A stretch of 64,000 nucleotides of DNA from Aradus depressus (Eukaryota > Arthropoda > Insecta > Hemiptera > Aradidae), in NCBI GenBank assembly GCA_963662175.1, contig OY759215.1:18465079-18529078 (forward strand), given 5' to 3'. The notes below the pieces were generated by a model. The model was not told the origin of the DNA. It did not search any database and saw only the letters and a program-made list of their open reading frames with translations. The position numbers and the translations under genes were made by a program. Below, piece after piece: positions 62,560 to 64,000 of the stretch (the first letter of the stretch is position 1; the number at the start of each line of letters is the position of its first letter).

Positions 62560-62840
62560 ATTAAATAGATTCATTTTTATTAAAAGTGGAAAAGGATAAT
62601 AGACGGTCGAAACAAAAGCTGGCCGTACCAGGTGTTGTTAGAGGCAGCAGTTGAGTTACAGACATGAAGCGAGACAGTTCACAAGTGTAATGCGAGACAG
62701 TTCACAAGTGTAATGACAGACATGAAGCTGGCCACATAGAATTATGACTGATTTTTTTTTATGAAGTAGCCATCATCAATATAGCGCAAGTATATTGTTG
62801 AAAATATAGGTTTATTTTCACGAGGGTTTTTGTCCAGTAA
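62560..62840. other. Unassigned
   Basis: Contains a short duplication of GAGACAGTTCACAAGTGTAATG (about 62670 and 62692). No gene recognised. Confidence 0.45.
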
Positions 62841-62841
62841 C

Positions 62842-62888
62842 TGGAATTTCCGCCCTCAAGTGTTTTTGATGTCTGTTCTCGGCTTCCA
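62842..62888 (-). CDS. Possible locus B exon with poor donor
   Basis: TATAACTAGCAG is followed by 47 nt open in phase 1, leaving in phase 0 (EAENRHQKHLRAEIP). That phase would fit the start of the 61.6-kb exon. The donor GTTACT is non-consensus. Its homologue at 57446 has the same odd donor. Confidence 0.25.
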
Positions 62889-63045
62889 CTGCTAGTTATA
62901 GACGGAACATCATTACAGTAATGTTATTTGAAAATTACACTTAAAAACAGGTTTATAACCCGACTTTATTCTTCTTTTTTTAAATTTTACATTTACAAAC
63001 TATATTAAGGTCATATGTACCTTTTTTTTAAACTGACATCACCAT

Positions 63046-63870
63046 ATGTTACATTACATACCACCTTTTCTCAAGACCATCATTGCTCCTGCAATGGTAC
63101 ACCACAACGTTTCTAATGGCAGCCACCTGCTCTACTCCGGAGTCTCCATAATATATTATTGTTTTTGGCAACCCGTTCATCCGGATGATTTCCTTTATTT
63201 CGAAGGGCCCTCTAGTAATTCTTTCCCTGTTACCCGCCTTGCACGAGAATTTGGTCTTCTTCCGTTATTACTGGGATTTGTTTTGCGTGTCGCTTGTCGA
63301 AGTAATGCTTCATATTTTCTTTATACTGGTTTTGTTTTTCCTCGGACAAGGGCGTTTCTTTGATCATATCGAGAGAGATTTCGTACTTATCGTCAGCAGG
63401 CAAAAAAGCTTTAACCCCAAAACGTTTTTAACTGAGGGGAGCAACCTAAGAACGCCGTGTACGATCTGTTGTCTCACGGCAGCGTCTAAGCAGTCCTCCT
63501 TTAAACCTAGGGTACACAGACATGAATTGCTTGTTGTCTCTGATTTTCCTTTAGCCCCATCCATTTCCAGCAGGGTGATATGTTAGTTCTAACTAACTTG
63601 ATCTGTCTCTCTTCTGCCAACTTTTTTAAAGCTCCTGAGAGAAACTGCAGTCCATTGTCAGTAACTATTTGCTTCACCTTATTGATGTGAGGAAACTCTT
63701 CTAAAAAATTGATTACAGTACCTGCACTTTCTTGGACAATAAAAATAAATACAGTGTGGGTCTTGGGACCCCCGGCAGAAGCAGCTAATAGAAGCGTAGC
63801 GTCCTGACATCAGCTCGGTTGACGGAGATCTCGCAATGTTTTAGGAATTATAATAAAGTTAAAATTTTAT
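63046..63870 (-). pseudogene. Retroelement integrase relic
   Basis: The minus strand reads TVINFLEEFPHINKVKQIVT, then DNGLQFLSGALKKLAEERQI (integrase core with TDNG). After frame changes come NGWxxRKIRDNKQFMSVYP, KAFLPADDKYEISLDMIKET and KHYFDKRHAKQIPVITEEDQ (post-core region and C-terminal domain). The arrangement is that of a Ty3/Gypsy-type integrase. Several stops and shifts make it non-functional. The plus-strand frames at 63046-63586 are shadows. Confidence 0.6.
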
Positions 63871-64000
63871 TTTTCTGAACCAAAAAAAAAAATCAATTGG
63901 TAAATTATATATTATGAATAAAAAAAAAATATTTGTGTTCATTCATTAAATTAATAGAACAATGACGGAAGATAGGGGCACCTCAAATAGGGTAAGAGTC
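63871..64000. other. AT-rich window end
   Basis: A-runs and AT-rich sequence; no feature seen. Confidence 0.5.

Noticed and set aside
63046..63586. 105- and 133-codon plus frames
   Set aside because: Lie opposite an integrase relic whose minus-strand similarity is clear.

Overview
The window looks like a stretch of AT-rich, intron-containing insect nuclear genome. It carries Jockey-type and I-type LINEs, BEL/Pao and Ty3/Gypsy LTR elements, mariner, Tigger/pogo and hAT DNA transposons, and tRNA-derived SINEs whose tails match the insect telomere pentamer. I cannot name the species; a hemipteran-like insect is a guess. Nothing bacterial is present, and most long open frames belong to transposable elements.

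Host-like genes are on the minus strand and built from short exons. Gene A reads leftward from a TATA-type promoter (about 7.8 kb): a signal-peptide exon (7776-7720), then 6532-6422 and 3337-3250, all joined in phase. The intron after the third exon contains a minisatellite of about ten units (2518-3240). A second locus, B, is spread from about 61.6 kb down to 39.9 kb. It consists of microexons of 25-133 nt (61.6, 60.4, 57.6, 48.7, 47.9, 45.6, 42.6, 40.5 and 39.9 kb), many interrupted by transposons. Its 61.6-kb exon and the flanking intron sequence are paralogous to gene A exon 3, so A and B belong to one family. Intron flanks are recognisably conserved between copies while the exon cores are almost unrelated, yet length differences mostly keep the frame. 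This pattern suggests a fast-diversifying secreted protein family and is the most interesting host feature here.

Mobile-element layout: 4.3 kb pogo-like MITE; 5.6-6.4 kb Gypsy pol relic; 9.3-12.2 kb BEL/Pao remnant containing an unknown 0.8-kb element that itself contains a SINE; 12.2-13.4 kb mariner; 13.4-15.2 kb Tigger split by a TIR element; 15.8-23.4 kb a young, complete-ended Ty3/Gypsy-like element; 23.7-24.9 kb 5'-truncated LINE with target-site duplication; 25.3-29.6 kb full-length Jockey; 31.2-34.5 and 50.2-54.4 kb two copies of a second Jockey family; 35.8-36.6 kb possible solo LTR; 41.7-42.5 kb long-TIR element with a hammerhead-like core; 46.7-47.6 kb Harbinger-like element with a MADF reading frame; 54.6-57.1 kb hAT of the ZBED/Buster type; 59.1-60.1 kb second hAT remnant; 63.0-63.9 kb integrase relic.

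The 7.5-kb LTR element has near-identical 1410-bp LTRs, a lysine-tRNA primer site and an intact gag. Gag is followed by a textbook A AAA AAC minus-one slippery site leading into a short frame with a G-patch and the integrase C-terminal tail. Protease, reverse transcriptase, RNase H and the integrase core are missing. It looks like a recently mobile, non-autonomous element that kept its frameshift signal.

All assignments come from reading the sequence by eye. No database search, alignment program or expression evidence was available.
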